Notes: a model not told the origin generated them from the letters alone. Shown: positions 1-11,093, numbered from the stretch's first letter. The stretch: DNA of 64,000 bases from Sternotherus odoratus (GCA_032164245.1 JAVMKO010000003.1:66906390-66970389), one strand, 5' to 3'. Program-made: numbers and translations.

Positions 1-45
1 ATCATAATGGTCCCTTCTGACCTTAAAGTCTATGAGTCTAGATTT
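1..45 (+). repeat. CR1/Cry-SINE type 3' tail fragment
   Basis: The first bases (ggtcccttctgacctt followed by aaagtctatgag) match the 3' tail shared by reptilian CR1 LINEs and the turtle polIII SINE. The body of the element lies outside the window, so which of the two it belongs to cannot be settled. Confidence 0.55.
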
Positions 46-154
46 ACATTTCAAATGAACAATTTGAAAAATAAATTTTGCCAAAGGAATATATAAAATA
101 TTACAAGGAACTCTTAGAAATAATATGTGAATGTTTTGGTACTGGTATTTTTAC

Positions 155-309
155 CTCTGTAATTGCTTCCTCTAATACTTCAGCATATACTTCAGCCGGT
201 AGCACTAATGGAAATTGTGCTGCAATTTTAACAGCTTCTTCTAACAAAGCTTGAACTTCTGGGTGATCAGCAGTTACCTCTGTCTCTGATGTGTTTATTG
301 ATGTATCTT
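155..309 (-). CDS. AK9: AK9 coding exon 16 (last in window)
   Basis: This exon is bounded by an AG acceptor just above 309 and a GT donor (gtaaaa) just below 155. It is 155 nt, enters in phase 1 and leaves in phase 0. It encodes residues about 548-599, including the stretch TEVTADHPEV, which is conserved in vertebrate AK9. This acidic linker lies after the second kinase domain. The next exons lie beyond base 1, so the gene is truncated by the window. I recognised it by similarity to the AK9 family, not by a database search. Confidence 0.88.
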
Positions 310-420
310 CTATTGTGTTTGCAAGGAATAAATTAATAATAAAGATCACTAATATCTCACATTTTACACAGTATTTTCATCTAAAAGGCTTATACAGCAA
401 ATTACAGATTTTACAAATTA

Positions 421-1488
421 GGGCATGTCTTCACTACCACTTTAATTCGACCTTAACGACGTTAGGTCGAATTAAAGGTGTACCTGTCTTCACATACATG
501 CCCTTAAAGTCGATTTAAAGGGCCCTCAAGATCGATTTCGGAACTCCTGCCTAACCAGAGAAGTAAGGCTAAATTCGACATTACAAGCTCGACTGTGGGC
601 TAGTGAAGAGGCATCAGCAGTTAAGCCTCCGACCTCCGAGCAGCCCCGTGAGGGGGGGGCTGTTCGGGGGGGGGGCTGTTCGGGCGGGGGGGGGTCCGCG
701 GGGCTGCTGAGGGGGGGGGGGGAAGCCCGCGCGGGGCTGCTTGAGGGATCGGCTCAGCTGTCTGGTCAATTTCACCAGGCAGCTGAGCGGATAGCCCCGC
801 ACCGGCTCCCCCCCCCCTCGGGCGGGGGGGGGGTCCAGCGGGGGGGCTGTTTGGGCGGGGGGGCTGTTGGGGGGGCTGTTCGGGCGGGGGGGTGTCCGCG
901 GGGCTGCTGAGGGGGGGGTAAGCCCGCGCGGGGCTGGGCTCAGCTGTCTGGTCAATTTCACCAGGCAGCTGAGCCGATAGCCCCGCGCCGGCTCCCCCCT
1001 CGGGCGGGGGGGGGGGTCCAGCGGGGGGCTGTTTGGGCGGGGGGGGCTGTTGGGGGGGCTGTTCGGGCGGGGGGGGGTCCGCGGGGCTGCTGAGGGGGGG
1101 GGGGAAGCCCGCGCGGGGCTGCTTGAGGGATCGGCTCAGCTGTCTGGTCAATTTCACCAGGCAGCTGAGCCGATAGCCCAAGCAGCCGCGCGCTGGCTCC
1201 CCCACCCCCCCTCGGGCGGGTGGGTACGGCGAGGGGGGGGCTGTTCGGGCGGGGGGGTCCGTGGGGCTGCTTGGGCAGGGGGGGGGTCCAGCACGCATTG
1301 CACTGTGGGCTACCTACCCACAGTGCAATGCGGGCTATGTCGACCCCCTGCAAAAGTTCAAGGACAGACAGTGTCGACCACTGTCGACCTGCTGTCCTGG
1401 TGGGGACACACTGATTCGATTTTCTAAACTCGAGTTTAGAAAATCGAATTAAGGGAAATCGACCTAGACCTATAGTGAAGACATACCC
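421..1488. mobile_element. Non-autonomous Harbinger-type DNA transposon with G-rich tandem core
   Basis: The termini are inverted: GGGCATGTCTTCACTA at the left, and GGGTATGTCTTCACTA when the right end is read in reverse. TTA lies directly outside both ends (418-420 and 1489-1491), the duplication typical of PIF/Harbinger. Near-palindromic hairpins sit inside both ends (441-475 and 1414-1449). The core, about 600-1290, is very G-rich on the plus strand and holds about three units that share CAGCTGTCTGGTCAATTTCA at about 755, 941 and 1137. Its open frames are low-complexity proline/glycine repeats and are not genes. Confidence 0.8.
600..1290. repeat. G-rich tandem units inside the Harbinger-type element
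   Basis: Three copies of a roughly 186-196 bp unit combine G runs, a short GC-rich CGCGCGGGGCTG segment and a self-complementary block around CAGCTG...CAGCTG. Long G runs on the plus strand could form quadruplexes and could also be assembly-error prone. Confidence 0.7.
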
Positions 1489-1491
1489 TTA

Positions 1492-2547
1492 GTGTATATG
1501 TCCTATAAATAGGAGTCACTTATGACCACCAAAACACAGCCACTTCTTAGGTGGAATGTAGCAGTCATTTAAAAACACAGCAACACTACACAACAGTTTT
1601 GAAGAAGTTACATAACACGAATTGAAGAATATTTCCTCAAAATGTATTTAATTATTTAATAATGACAACTGAAGACCTTGATTTTATGTCTCCTTCAAAA
1701 GATAAACTCTTACACAGTACAATGACCCATAACACCAGAAGGGGCATTAGTTCATTATTGACTCAGAGAGAAGAGTGATACCAATTGAATCACCACTACC
1801 ACTTTGTTTAGCACCCTCAGAGCTTCTCCTATGGGTTTCTAGTCAAAGTTATAACCTCCTCTGACTCAGTACAGTATGTTAGAAATAACAAAAATCACAG
1901 CGCAAGGTGGCACCTCATCAGGGGTAGTACATTATTTTTTGTTGAGGTCAAACTGTCTTGGCCAAAATACAGTCAAGACTTTAGAGAAAACAATAAAAAA
2001 GAATAATGATAATAAGTAAATAAAAATTTCAGGGTCTGTTAGAAAGTGTCTGGCAGTCCAGATTTGGCCTGTGATCTGCCTATTGACGATCCTTGCTATA
2101 AACTATAAGGTCTATATTCCCAAAGATGTGTAAGTTAATTACTCACATTGACTAACACTGTTCATTCAATCATTTATTGTACAACAGGAATAAAGATCAT
2201 ACATTGAAATGATGAAATATTTTAGGAGGATTTCAAGATCATTAATTTTTCCATATGCATAGCTGATAAAATAGTAAGAAAAATATACTGTGGAGTTACT
2301 ATATAAAATGCATGATGTATTGTGTGAAAACTAGCATTTAACAAACATGCCAAACTCACTTTTTGTAAATCTAATTATATCAAGATTTTTCATTATTTGT
2401 CAGTGTTGAATTTTTGTCTGACAGAGATCTATATATTATCAAGTTATCTGCATTAAATTATAATCTCTTTGGTCCAGAGAATATGTCTTCTGTCATATTT
2501 GAACATTGGAAAACAGACATAATTATAATAATTAGAAATATTAGTAC
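1492..2547. other. AK9 intron, no feature recognised
   Basis: AT-rich sequence between the Harbinger-type element and an AK9 exon. I see no coding exon, RNA gene or clear repeat boundary in it. Confidence 0.5.
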
Positions 2548-2622
2548 CATTTAGTTCTTCTGTGGTTCCTTCTCCATCAGTTCTGGATGTAGAAGTATCC
2601 TCAGTGGTGTCTTTTGTATCCA
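2548..2622 (-). CDS. AK9: AK9 coding exon 15
   Basis: A 75-nt phase 1-1 exon with an acceptor ending ctatag above 2622 and a donor gtacta below 2548. It encodes about 25 residues rich in Thr, Asp and Glu, in the poorly conserved linker after kinase domain 2. The assignment rests on in-frame continuity with the flanking exons and correct splice signals. Because the linker is divergent, this is one of the less certain exons. Confidence 0.7.
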
Positions 2623-3328
2623 CTATAGGTATCAAATATCATAACAGTAAACAAATGTTGATTAAAGGAAAATATATTTTTGTCAAAAAGTAGAAATAAT
2701 ACATTTAGGTATATCTGCATTTCCTTTGTAGAGACTTCTATGTTACACAATAAACAAACATATTACAATCATAATGCTATTTCAAGAATGTTAAACTTGA
2801 TTATATTTATATAATTATATAATAAAATTATATTTTAATATAATCCAGTTTATGGATTAATTTTGTAATTGGCAACTCTTGCACAATTTACTAAGGTGTT
2901 TGTGAGACTCAAGTTATGGTTATGTATAATGGTAGAATTGCACTTCCATGACATTGCTAACATGGAAACAATACTGCTTAATATTTTGTATGCAGTGCCA
3001 TGTACTCTGTGGTAAGATGGACCTAAATTGTGCTGCAAAGTTTCTAGATACTGTAGTATTCTGGTGAAAGTTGTGTAACAGTTTCAGATACATTTTTATG
3101 TTTGTGAGTTTTATTGAATTAAATATTAAAAAAATAATACAGTCAGTACTGTAGCTTTTATGTTATTTATTCTGATTTTGATTTATTTGAATTCAGGGTT
3201 GCTTTTTTACACCATTACAATATTTTCAGTTTTTAATATGTTATAGGTCATCTTTAGGTTTAAAAGTTAACATTAAAATGTGTGAGACAGTTCACGTTGC
3301 TCAAATCTATTGTTTCAGGCTGGCTGAA
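2623..3328. other. AK9 intron, AT-rich, no feature recognised
   Basis: AT-rich stretch ahead of the DIRS cluster, with no exon or repeat that I can define. Confidence 0.5.
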
Positions 3329-4320
3329 AAAAACGAGGTTACTTACCTGTAACTTGTTCTTCAAGATGTGTTGCTCATATCCATTCCAGTTAGGTGTGCA
3401 CGCGCCGCGGACACAGTTGTCGGAAGATTTTTCCCCCAGCAACAGGCTGGGTCGAGCAGGGAGCCCCCTGGAGTGGCGACCTCATGGCGCTGCATAAGTA
3501 CCCCTGCGACCCAGCCCCACCATCGGTTCCTTCTTGCCGGCTAATCCAACAGTGGGGAAGGAGGGTGGGTTTGGAATGGATATGAGCAACACATCTCGAA
3601 GAACAACAGTTACAGGTAAGTAACCTCGTTTTCTTCTTCGAGTGATTGCTCATATTCATTCCATGTAGGTGACTACAAGCACCTAGGAGGCGGGGTCGGA
3701 TTGACCCATCGCTGAGCGTAGGACCGCTGACCCAAATGCCACATCGTCCCTGGCCTGCTGGACTATGGCGTAGTGGGCGGCGAAGGTGTGGACGGAGGAC
3801 CAGGTAGCCGCCCTGCAGATGTCCATGATCGGAACTCTCTCCTGGAAGGCCGCAGAGGACGCCTGTGCTCTCGTGGAGTGTGCTGTTATCTGATTGGCGG
3901 GCCTGCCCGCGAGTTCGTAACAGGTGCGAATGCACGAAGTTATCCAGGAGGAGAGCCTTTGGGCGGAGACTGGTTGGCCCTTCATCCGATCCGCTACCAC
4001 AACAAAGAGCTGTGTTGTTTTTTGAAAGGGCTTTGTGCGGTCTAAATAAAACGCTAGAGCTCTTCTGACATCGAGCGTGTGCAATTGTTGCTCCCTTCCA
4101 GAGGTGTGGGGCTTCGGGTAGAAGACTGGCAGGAAAATGTCCTGGTTAACATGGAAGGCAGAGACCACCTTGGGAAGGAAGGCTGGATGGGGGCGTAGCT
4201 GCACCTTGTCCTTATGAAAAACCGTATACGGTGGCTCTGAGGTCAGCGCCCTGATCGCAGACACTCTGCATGCCGAGGTGATAGCTACAAGGAAGGCTAC
4301 CTTGCAGGAAAGGTATAGCA
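3329..4320 (-). mobile_element. DIRS-like retrotransposon copy A (3' part)
   Basis: A pair of inverted arms of about 59 bp (3329-3387 and 3573-3633) forms a terminal structure of the kind seen in DIRS elements, followed inward by a tyrosine-recombinase coding segment on the minus strand. There is no LTR pair or target duplication, as expected for DIRS, which integrate by a recombinase. The element is cut at its inner end by a SINE near 4320. Confidence 0.75.
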
Positions 4321-4327
4321 AGGTCAT
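3683..4327 (-). pseudogene. DIRS tyrosine recombinase, 5'-truncated but open
   Basis: A 214-residue open frame with the tyrosine recombinase layout. An Arg lies in the SACRVSAIRAL context near residue 20, a HSTR motif (His-x-x-Arg) near residue 148, and a SSVHTFAAHYA segment near residue 180 supplies the last His and the likely catalytic Tyr. In DIRS elements this enzyme joins a circular DNA intermediate into the genome. The first Met is only the first ATG in the remaining frame. The upstream reverse transcriptase is missing, so this copy cannot be autonomous. The last bases overlap the SINE junction. Confidence 0.75.
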
Positions 4328-4482
4328 CTAGCCCAACCCCCTACTCAAAGCAGGATCAATCCCCAATTAAATCATTCAATAGATTTTTGCCCAAGATCCA
4401 TTAATAGCCCCCTCAAGGATTGAACTCACAACCCTGAGGTTAGCAGGCCAATGCTCAAACTACTGAGCTATCCCTCTCCCCC
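4320..4482 (-). mobile_element. Cry-type polIII SINE (tRNA head, CR1-like tail)
   Basis: Read on the minus strand, it starts with a tRNA-like head. The A-box-like part is GGATAGCTCAGTAGTTTGAG and the B-box-like part is GGTTGTGAGTTCAATCC. A body follows, then a tail matching the CR1 3' region (ctgctttgag... reading as agtagggggttggg). This architecture is that of the tortoise polIII SINE of cryptodiran turtles. It sits between two DIRS copies. Confidence 0.85.
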
Positions 4483-4483
4483 C

Positions 4484-5384
4484 ATACCTTGAAGAACATG
4501 TTATGGAAAGGTAGATAATTGTTTTTTTCCTCTTCACGTGCTTGCACATTTCCATTCCACTGTAGGTGATTCGTATGCAGTTCAAACTGGAAATGGACTT
4601 GGAGTCTACTTGAACAAGGATTATAACATTACTTATCCAAATCTAGCATCGCCTCTAGACTCTAGACTAGCATAGTAAGAAGCAAGTGTATGGAGTGATG
4701 ACCAGATTGTCACTAGATTGCTACCCTATAGATAGCCAGAATAGGAAAACAAGTAAGAAAGGTTGCAGAAGTCACTCGAGACCTGGTCAAGTGACTCATC
4801 ATTTTACTCAGAGGTGCAACATCAGTCAGTTGGTAGCATAAACCAATACAGCTGAAAATCTAGGCAAAGATCTTCTGGGTGGAGACTGAAATCATGATGA
4901 AGAGTTGAGAGGAAGACCTGAATGGTCTAGTCTAATTCTGGTAAAAAGAAAAACTCTTCTAACATCTAGGGTATGGAGTTTTTCTTCTTCTTTACTTGAA
5001 TGGGGCTTTGGAAAGGAAGTTGGTAAAAAAATCACTTGATTCATGTGAAATTTGGAAACCATTTTAGAAAATAATTTAGGGTGAGGTCAAAGGAAAACCT
5101 TGTCCCTAAAAAAAATTGTATAGGGAGGCTCTGATTCTAAAGCCTGCAGCTCCTCTTCTCTCCAGGCTGAGGTTATAGCATCCAAAAGCCATCTTTAAAC
5201 ACAGCTATAACAGAATAAGTCACCAGCATCTCAGAAGGGGGACCCATCAACTTAGAAAAGCACTACATTCAAACCCCACTATGGAACTAGGTTATGAACC
5301 TGAGGTTATGATCAAACCCTTTAGAAATCTGATGAGCATATTGTTTGAAAAAAATTGATCAGTTATCCACAGTAGGGTGGAGAA
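4484..5384 (-). mobile_element. DIRS-like retrotransposon copy B, decayed
   Basis: 4484-4590 resembles the inner arm of the DIRS terminal structure (a gaagaac... block, then the cattccactgtaggtgattc motif). About 4980-5210 is homologous to the recombinase region of copy A, including the tgtataggg-aggctctgattct stretch. Frames are broken throughout. It is older than copy A. Confidence 0.6.
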
Positions 5385-6109
5385 AGTTACTCAACTTGTG
5401 CAGGAACAGAGGTTCTTGGAGAGGTGTGTCCATGTGGGTGCTCCACTTTAGGTGTTGATGCACCCTTGCACTCGTAGCCGGAGATTTATGGTAGCAGTGC
5501 CCAACTGGATCGCACATGCATGGTTCCCATCTTGCGCTGCTTCAGGCGGTTAACTGGTGCTGTGTGACCAACTCACCCTTTTCTACTGCTGTCTTGTGAT
5601 AGAACTCTGAAGTAGAGGGGTGGAACGAGGATAGTGGAGCTTAAGTAACTTTCTCTTTTCCTTTGAGTGGTGTCCCCGTGGATGCTTCACTACCCAGAGA
5701 ACAGTGCCCTCTGATGGAAGGAGGGGACTTTGGAGTTGAAGTCGTAGCAGATGAAAGTACTGTGTGACCAAACAGGCCATCAGAAGATGCATGTTGTTGC
5801 AATGCATATTACCATGTAAACGTGTGTGGTGAGGTCCAGGTTGCAGTCCTACAGATTTCTGCAATGCAAACATTGAAAAATGCTATGGAGGCTGATAGAC
5901 TCTTGGTAGAATGAGTATGAATCCCTATAGGGGGTTGTCATTCATGCTGGCGATAACAGCTTGATACAGTCTGATATGCATTTGGATAGCCGTTGTTTAA
6001 AAATAGCATTGCCTTTTAATTGTTTGGTGATTGAAATTAACATTTTTGGAGACCTGCGAAAAGATTTTGTTTTGTGGATGTAAAAGGCTATAGCGGACAT
6101 CCAATTACT

Positions 6110-6331
6110 TTAATCTAGATTGTCACCTGTCCAGATGTGGTTTCGGAAAAAGGTCGGTAAGTATATAGGTTGGTAAAGGTGAAAGAATGAGATAACCTTA
6201 GGTAAAAACTTAGGATGTGGTCTGAGAGATACTTTATCTTTGAAAAGGACTGTATACGTTGGGTCTGTCATGAGAGTGCTAGTTCCCATACTCTCGGCAG
6301 ATGCAATGGCCATTAGGAATGAAACCTTCAT
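6110..6331 (-). pseudogene. DIRS recombinase fragment
   Basis: 73 codons resembling the N-terminal part of the copy A recombinase. The shared pattern is FLMAIASAE, then TYTVLFKDKVSLRPHPKFLPKV-like residues. Flanking frames are broken. Confidence 0.65.
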
Positions 6332-6981
6332 AGAGAGCTATAGTAACAAGCATGTAACCATGGGCTCAAAAGGGACCCAGTGAGGGTGTGGATGACTAAG
6401 CTGAGATCCCATGGTGAGGTATGGTTCCTTAAAGACAGTTACCTGGTTAGGAGTTGGAGAGACCCTTTAGGAAGTTTAGGAATCTAAACTCCTTTAGGAA
6501 GTGTTTAGTAAGCAGATCTGTGAAAATAGAGAATCAGTCGACTTTATGATGAAATGTGGTGATGGCTGACAGATGTACATGGCTCAAACTCATGGAGAGG
6601 CCCGTTTGTTTGAGTTCGAATAAGTAATCTAAAATGAGAGGTAAGGGGGTTGACAAAGATGTAGTCTGCTTGCATTGGCACCACGAGTCGAATTGCTTCC
6701 ACTTATGTACCTGAGTCAGGTAGCTGTCCTACGGCTATTTAATAATGTTTTGTACCTCTGGGGAACATGTCATTTCAGGTCCTGAGAACCATGTAGTAAC
6801 CAGGCTTTGAGATGAAGTCTTTGGGGATCTGGATGGATGACACAACCTGCATCCTGAGATAGAAGCCAAAGCAGAAGTGAGAGTGTGCGTGGTTGACAGA
6901 CCGCCAGGTGGAGAAGGTAAGGGTACCACATTTGTCATGTCAATGTGGGGGCTATTAGGATTACTCTGGATCCTTCTTGTT

Positions 6982-7206
6982 TTATCTTGTGAAGTACACA
7001 GCTAGGAGGCAGGTCGAAGGGAAGGCGTATGGGGGAGGGGGGAGCATTTCACTTGATGAGGAAGGCATCGCCCAGACAGTGTCAACAAGTCCTGTTCTGT
7101 AGAAGAACTGGAGGCAGCTGGAGTTTTGTGTAGTTGCAAAGAGGTCTATTGTTGGAACCCCCACATCTGAAAAATATCTAGGATTGCCCATGTATTCAAC
7201 TCCCAT
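6982..7206 (-). pseudogene. DIRS RNase H-region fragment
   Basis: This contains a VGVPTIDLFATTQNSSC segment. The PxIDLFAT signature is typical of the region after the RT/RNase H domains in DIRS polyproteins. The adjoining frame 7146-7355 continues the same protein after a frameshift. Confidence 0.6.
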
Positions 7207-7726
7207 GTATTCAATTCATGGTCTTGATAAAACTTCCTGCTCAGGGAATCTGCCGTGATGTTCTGGTAGCCAGATAGGTATGATGCTATAACATGAACGA
7301 TATGTTTGATGCACCTTTTCCAAAAATGCATGGCTTCTACACATAGGGAATGCAATTGAGCTTCCCCTTATCTGGTTACGTAGAACATAGAAGCTACACT
7401 GTCCGTGAGAATCTGTACCATTTTGTTTTTGATAAGTGGTAGAAAGGGATAACAGACATTTTGCACTGCTTGTAATTTCAGCTGGTTGATATGAAGATGG
7501 GACTCTATCGTAAACCATCATCCCTGTACAGTGTCCATGGTGATGGTGAGCAGTGGCAGATTCCATAGTAATGGCACCCCCCTGCTGACATTGTCCAGAT
7601 TGGTTCACTTTAAAAGGGAATCCTTGACTGTACTGGGCATGATGATGAGCTTGCTTATGCTGTGCCTGTGTGGGATATAATTTGTCTGGAGCTATGCTTG
7701 TAAATACCGCATGTGTAGTTTGCATG

Positions 7727-7993
7727 TCAGATGATGAAGGTTACGGCAGCCATGTGGCACAGGATTTGTAGGAAAGTTCTCGCAGACACTTGTGGGCTGT
7801 TTTTTACTGTTGAGATCAAGGCGATTAAAGCCAGAAAGTGTTTTGTTGGTAGGGAGGCAGTTGCTTCGAGGGAACTGAGATCTGCTCCAAAGAATTCCAG
7901 GTGTTTGACAGGTATTAGAGTAGACTTTTGTATATTTATGTAAAGCCCTAAGCTGTGGACTGATCCTGGGGGTACGACTTCTTTGAGGACCAC
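7727..7993 (-). pseudogene. DIRS reverse transcriptase/RNase H fragment
   Basis: 88 codons with LGLYINIQKSTLIPVKHLEF followed by FGADL. This is the post-catalytic part of the DIRS RT, where a conserved NxxKS...FLG segment is expected. The catalytic YxDD itself is not preserved in frame here. Confidence 0.65.
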
Positions 7994-8790
7994 TCTAAGT
8001 CCTTGTGTCCACTCAGAGCCTTTGTAGTAGACTTGGAAGGCCCCAGTACTGAGTCTTTAAGAGATTTATGCAATCTCTTCTTAGGCACCAGTGTTGTGGA
8101 TCTGCCTGTGAAGTCCTTCAGATCAAGTCTAACACTCCTGAGTGATTTGGATGTTCTTGGTACCCATACAGAATGGGAAAGTTACGACAGTGGATGAAGC
8201 ATAGACTCCCTAAGCAGGTTCTCAAGTCAGGCAGCCCTGTCCATTTTCGATTATTGTTTGAAACCTCTACAAATGTGACACCTGTCAATTACATGAGACT
8301 CTCTCAAACAAACACTTAAGTCAGCTGAGGTGTGGGTCACTCACTGATATAGATCTGTTACATGAACAACCGACCTTGAAGCCAGGCGAACAAGGCATTA
8401 GAGTTTGGTACCAAATTGGGTACTCAACTGCGCACTGGTAATCCTACAATAAAAAAAGCACTAATCGAAACTTATTCTTATAACTATTTACAGATATCCT
8501 ATACAATACTAAAAATGAACACTACGGGTATTATATGCACTAACGAAGAGAAGATAAATAGATACAAAGATCACAGCTCCAACAACCATCACCACCATTG
8601 CTAGCAGTAGGAAGGAACAGAAGGGAGCGGGGGGCAGTGTGGCCCTTTATACCTGTGTGCAGTGGCACAAGGCAACAGAGGCCCAATGGGTACTGCTGAA
8701 GGAAAAATCTCCGACAACTGTGCACAAGGCTCGCACACATGTACAGTGGAATGAATATGTGCAAGCATTCCAAGAAGAACACAAATTCTA

Positions 8791-9167
8791 GTGTTTCTAT
8801 GCATTCCATATATAGTACGTACATTCATTTCCATCTTCAATAATTTTAATATGTTGATTTATCTGTAAATTCTGAGATGTTCTGTGTATCATTGAGGGCC
8901 AGACTGATTCCACCATCCTTACTTGACATAATGGAGGGTTGCTGAAATGGGCCCTGAGTAATTATATTAGATAAAGCTCCCACCATTTAATCACATATAT
9001 CTCATATAAAATTGCTTACTTGTCTTACAACACGTGCAAATAGTGTCAGGCAGAGACTAAGGACTTCAGAATTTGCCCCAAAGTTTATATCAGTTACATG
9101 CATGGTACATATTTACCTGAATTATATTTCAGACACTTATGGGTTTGGGTGTATTAATCAATATTAC
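8791..9167. other. AK9 intron, no feature recognised
   Basis: Unremarkable AT-rich intron between DIRS copy C and an AK9 exon. Confidence 0.5.
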
Positions 9168-9209
9168 CTGATGATTCACCTTCTTGTTCTGAAGAAGTGT
9201 CAGTCTTTT
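9168..9209 (-). CDS. AK9: AK9 coding exon 14
   Basis: A 42-nt phase 1-1 exon with acceptor ttcacacag and donor gtaata. It encodes about 14 residues (KTDTSSEQEGESS core) in the acidic linker. Being a multiple of three, it could be skipped without frameshift. The assignment rests on splice signals, phase continuity and composition. Confidence 0.68.
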
Positions 9210-10156
9210 CTGTGTGAACATAAATATTAATACTTATTAACAGTGCAACACTAATTCATTTGTTTATATATGTATATAATTTAATTAATTATACCTTTAG
9301 AATGTTTTTACATAACTCATGCTTACACAGCTCCAACTTCCATTCCTTCACAGCTCACATCCCCTACACCTAAGTCATTCCCCACCCAATCTTTCCTAAA
9401 AACTAATATCCCAAATCCATTACAAAATATGAAAATTTAGATAAAGTCAATGGCAAATTATTGTAGCTGGATTGGTTGCGGAGGGTTATGCGGGTGTGTG
9501 AATTGGGTATGTGGTATGTGGAAAATATATGAAAGAGACAGAGCTGGGTACTCAGCGTGTGAGCTGAGAATGAGTATGCGATGTGGAGGGATTGATTAGT
9601 TATGAAAGAAAAGTAAGCTGGATTGTGAAGGCTGTGAGTTGAATGTGAAGGAAGTCTGAGACTGGCATGGATATGTGGAGATTGTAAGGAAGGTTGAATC
9701 AGATGTGTGCCTTCTGGAAGCATAAGAGTTTTATATGTATCAACAGAATAAAGTCATTTGAAGTATTGCCTGTGTATGTACCACAGCCTTTAGTACTTTT
9801 TTTTCTTAGCCACCTATGAAAAACTCTTATACTATAGAAAAAAAAGTATACAGAAACACCAGAGTTTTCACCAAAATGCATGCCTAACTTCTATTAAAGT
9901 CAATGGGATTTTTTTGCACATGGAGATATGTAGTATTAGTATCAAGAGTACCTAACCTCACTGCTTTCAGAACAAATTCCAAACTCGGGTTTTCAGTTTA
10001 GCTTTTCCGCAGAACAACAAAGAAGGAGATTTAAAATATTCTGACAATGGAGATGAGAAAAGGAGAAAGGGAAATAAATATATTTTCTTTTTTGAATATA
10101 AGGCACTTGGATAGCACAGAATGGTTGTGGGACAAAACAGATAAACATTTCTTTAC
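9210..10156. other. AK9 intron, no feature recognised
   Basis: AT-rich intron. The short open frames at 9403-9723 and 9699-9881 show no recognisable product. Confidence 0.5.
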
Positions 10157-10288
10157 CTTTGCTGATGTCAGATCTTGTATCTTTACTCTGATCATCCATG
10201 CTTCTTTCTTCCTCAGGCTTAGTGGCATCACTTTCTTCATATTCATCTGTTTCTTTGTAACTACCAGTTTCTTGGGCATCTATTGCAG
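10157..10288 (-). CDS. AK9: AK9 coding exon 13
   Basis: 132 nt, phase 1-1, acceptor ttcacag, donor gtaaag. It encodes about 44 acidic, lysine- and glutamate-rich residues (YKETDEYEESDATKPEEE core) after the second kinase domain. Residues about 465-508. Confidence 0.75.
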
Positions 10289-10724
10289 CTGTGAATAATC
10301 ATTTACAGAAGCCATAGTATAAGACAAAAACACATTTCTTTGAAATGACTTCTTTGACCCTAATTTCAGAAACTATTTGTCCTGAATAAAAATAGAAGCA
10401 AAATACTGTACCTGAAAAAAGTTAAAAACCAAAACAGAAAAAGCATTTTAAAACATTATACAGCACAGTTGACATGAGCATTTCTATAATCTTAATAGAG
10501 TGCAATGATTCTAAATATTGTAAAACTTAGATTATTATTTTTTTGAACACAGAATGTCTATGAAATATGATGCATCTGCTGGCTTCCTCCCCATAACTCA
10601 GCATGTTGGTAGCCTCCGGGAAGCCAAGAACAGCAAGAGAGGAAAACACAATACCTGCAACCACTCGTCTCCTGCATGAAGTTAGAAATACTACCGGACA
10701 CCTCCACCACTGGTTACTTAACGT
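10289..10724. other. AK9 intron, no feature recognised
   Basis: AT-rich intron before DIRS copy D. Confidence 0.5.
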
Positions 10725-11093
10725 ACTCCTAAAAAGAAGAGAGGGTTACTCACCTTGTGCCATAATTGAGGTTCTTCAAGTTAAGTGCCACTGTGTATGC
10801 TCCACTGCAGGTGTTGGTGTGTCCCTGCATCATAGATCGGAGATATTCGGTAGCAGTGCTAAGTTGGGGCACGCGTGGATAGTAATCATCTTCCAGTGCC
10901 ACTGGCACCTCATCTAGCGGTGTGCATGACCCGACTTCTTCAGTTCCTTTTCTACCGCAGAGCTCTTTTAGTGAACTCTGAAGTGATGGAGAGGAGGGAG
11001 GCTAGTGGAACACACCTCAAAGAACCTCAATTACTGCACAAGGTGAGTAATCCTCTCTTCTTCTACGAGTGATGTTCCTGTCAGTGCTCCACT

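Larger units (their letters stand above)
5385..8790 (-). mobile_element. DIRS-like retrotransposon copy C, nearly full span
   Basis: In minus-strand order, 8690-8790 is a 5' terminal region with the same order of motifs as copy A (tttttcc, cacagttgtcggag, cattccact). RT/RNase H coding pieces follow at 7993-6980, a recombinase fragment at 6331-6110, and the 3' terminal structure with inverted arms at about 5680-5385. All frames carry stops and shifts. This order (RT-RH before recombinase before terminal repeat) is the vertebrate DIRS order. Confidence 0.7.

Noticed and set aside
614..1353. Proline-rich minus-strand open frames
   Set aside because: Low-complexity products of the G-rich tandem core in the Harbinger-type element.
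4388..4476. tRNA gene on the minus strand
   Set aside because: The tRNA-like sequence is the head of a Cry-type SINE with mutations and no 3' tRNA structure.
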